From: Bacillota bacterium
GTDB taxonomy: Bacteria > Bacillota_E > Sulfobacillia > Sulfobacillales > Sulfobacillaceae
DNA: 6,569 bases
Reading direction: 5' to 3'
NCBI GenBank assembly: GCA_021802375.1
Contig: JAKAAL010000243.1
Location: 1 to 6,569 of the forward strand
The notes under the pieces are model-generated. The model was not told the origin of the DNA. It worked only from the letters and a program-made list of their open reading frames with translations, and did not search any database. The position numbers and the translations under genes were made by a program. Below are positions 5,985 to 6,569 of this stretch, piece after piece; the stretch's first letter is position 1, and every line of letters starts with the position of its first letter.

Positions 5985-6033
5985 GGTCTGACATGTCCGA
6001 CCACGCAAAATGTCAGACATGTCTGCCACGCAA
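5985..6033 (+). repeat. Paired GACATGTC palindromic repeats downstream of parR, candidate parC
   Basis: Two copies, 26 nt apart, each contain GACATGTC (5990-5997 and 6016-6023) followed by CCACGCAA (6001-6008 and 6026-6033). The first is embedded in an 18-bp near-palindrome (5985-6002, GGTC...GACC outer arms, one mismatched pair). The second is in a perfect 12-bp palindrome CAGACATGTCTG (6014-6025). An extra ATGTC half-site lies at 6010-6014. Part of the second copy is an inverted match to the site upstream of parM. They start 29 bp after the parR stop and are best read as binding sites for the partition adaptor. Confidence 0.65.
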
Positions 6034-6395
6034 CAATACTTCGCGGCTCAGAGATCTGATCCATTAGTCTCGTTGCAAAGCAAAAAGTTCCAGGCCACCC
6101 AGAGACCTGTCACACGTCCAACGAAGAACAAAAGAGAAAACGCGACGTAAGACGCACAACCAGAACGACAAAGCTAGCGACGGCCAGTCTAGCTCGATAA
6201 TCGGCCAAAACGGGCGAAAATAGACATCGGGCTTACGGACAAAAAAGAAGAACATAGTAATAACGCATAAGACGGTGGGAGAACACGTAAATGGAACGGG
6301 AAAATGGAAAAAACGTCTGTAATAAGCGGAAACGAAAGAATATGAGAACGATAAAGAAGCGGAGGTGCCGAAAGGGGCAACAAAGCGAGGGATAA
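6034..6395 (+). other. Purine-rich, apparently non-coding region with degenerate A-rich/ACG repeats
   Basis: No plus-strand gene is visible; stops are frequent in all three frames. Purine content on the plus strand is high: 44 of 60 bases at 6121-6180, and 46 of 60 at both 6241-6300 and 6301-6360. Short related words recur, such as GAACGACAAAG (6153-6163) and GAACGATAAAG (6346-6356), with looser AACG-plus-A-run copies between them. A small inverted repeat, TCAGA/TCTGA, lies at 6048-6059. The placement next to parR and its sites suits an extended centromere, a replication origin or an untranslated RNA. The sequence does not decide between these. Confidence 0.45.
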
Positions 6396-6428
6396 GCTTC
6401 CGCCCCATTATCGATGGGCCCGTACGGC

Positions 6429-6569
6429 ATGGCCACCGTTGTTCGCACGCGTCAGGATATCACACAGTGGGAAGGGTATGGGGCGATGTATACCAACCCG
6501 AAAGTCGTGAATATGATCCGGGACCTCGTGGGATATAGCCCAGGCAAGCCGCTACACCAGTGCCGGTTG
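6429..6569 (+). CDS. Start of an unrecognised protein, cut by the window end
   Basis: An open frame of 47 codons runs from ATG at 6429 to the right edge; an in-frame ATG at 6414 would add five residues, and a TAA at 6393-6395 bounds the frame upstream. The visible protein reads like ordinary soluble coding sequence, with a helix-like stretch PKVVNMIRDLVGY (24-36). The other two plus-strand frames contain stops here. No Shine-Dalgarno site lies close to either start: GGAGG at 6361-6365 and GAGGG at 6387-6391 are too distant. Both ATGs lie in a GC-rich palindromic stretch (CCCAT/ATGGG at 6404-6408 and 6414-6418; CCGTACGG at 6420-6427). Coming directly after the purine-rich segment, it could be a replication gene, but nothing in the visible part shows this. 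Confidence 0.45.
   Translation, partial: MATVVRTRQDITQWEGYGAMYTNPKVVNMIRDLVGYSPGKPLHQCRL

Noticed and set aside
5985..6033. CRISPR-like or terminator reading of the repeats after parR
   Set aside because: There are only two copies, palindromic with no unique spacers and no T run; their match to the site upstream of parM favours protein-binding sites.
6064..6408. Minus-strand 114-codon ORF rich in Phe, Ser and Arg
   Set aside because: It is a by-product of the purine-rich plus strand. It has no Shine-Dalgarno site, low-complexity composition and no recognisable motif.

Overview
The window looks like part of a plasmid or other self-maintaining accessory element of a Gram-positive (Bacillota-type) bacterium. 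Every main gene except the ParR-like one has a strong AGGAGG-type Shine-Dalgarno site, usually 8-9 nt before its start, and two genes carry Gram-positive-style lipoprotein signals. The segregation actin resembles the ParM/Alp type common on Firmicutes plasmids. Base composition is near 50% GC, which would fit an acidophile such as Sulfobacillus, but the genus is only a guess. There is no rRNA, tRNA, transposase or CRISPR array.

Left half (1-1565, minus strand): an unrecognised 234-residue protein (861-1565) is followed by a small lipoprotein (291-746) and then the N-terminal 78 residues of an SSB-like OB-fold protein (234-1, running off the window). A hairpin terminator separates the first two, and its DNA overlaps a predicted promoter for the lipoprotein. 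Centre (1841-3565, plus strand): a full-length RecJ-family DHH exonuclease is divergent from the left cluster, across a 275-bp AT-rich control region.

Right half (plus strand): a second, unrelated lipoprotein (3729-4277) is followed by a plasmid-type partition operon. This consists of a ParM/StbA-like actin (4399-5442) and an overlapping small ribbon-helix-helix ParR candidate (5432-5956). Palindromic GACATGTC sites lie just upstream of the actin gene (4338-4370) and just downstream of the adaptor gene (5985-6033), so cis sites bracket the operon. Beyond lies about 400 bp of mostly non-coding DNA that is strongly purine-rich on the plus strand and has degenerate A-rich/ACG repeats. The start of another, unrecognised ORF runs off the right edge.

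The genes plausibly cooperate in maintaining the element: SSB and RecJ in single-strand DNA metabolism, and ParM, ParR and the GACATGTC sites in segregation. The recJ and actin-operon promoters share the same layout and an identical GGTGAT block leading into the -10, which hints at common control. The most interesting candidate is the partition module with its bracketing palindromes and adjoining purine-rich DNA.
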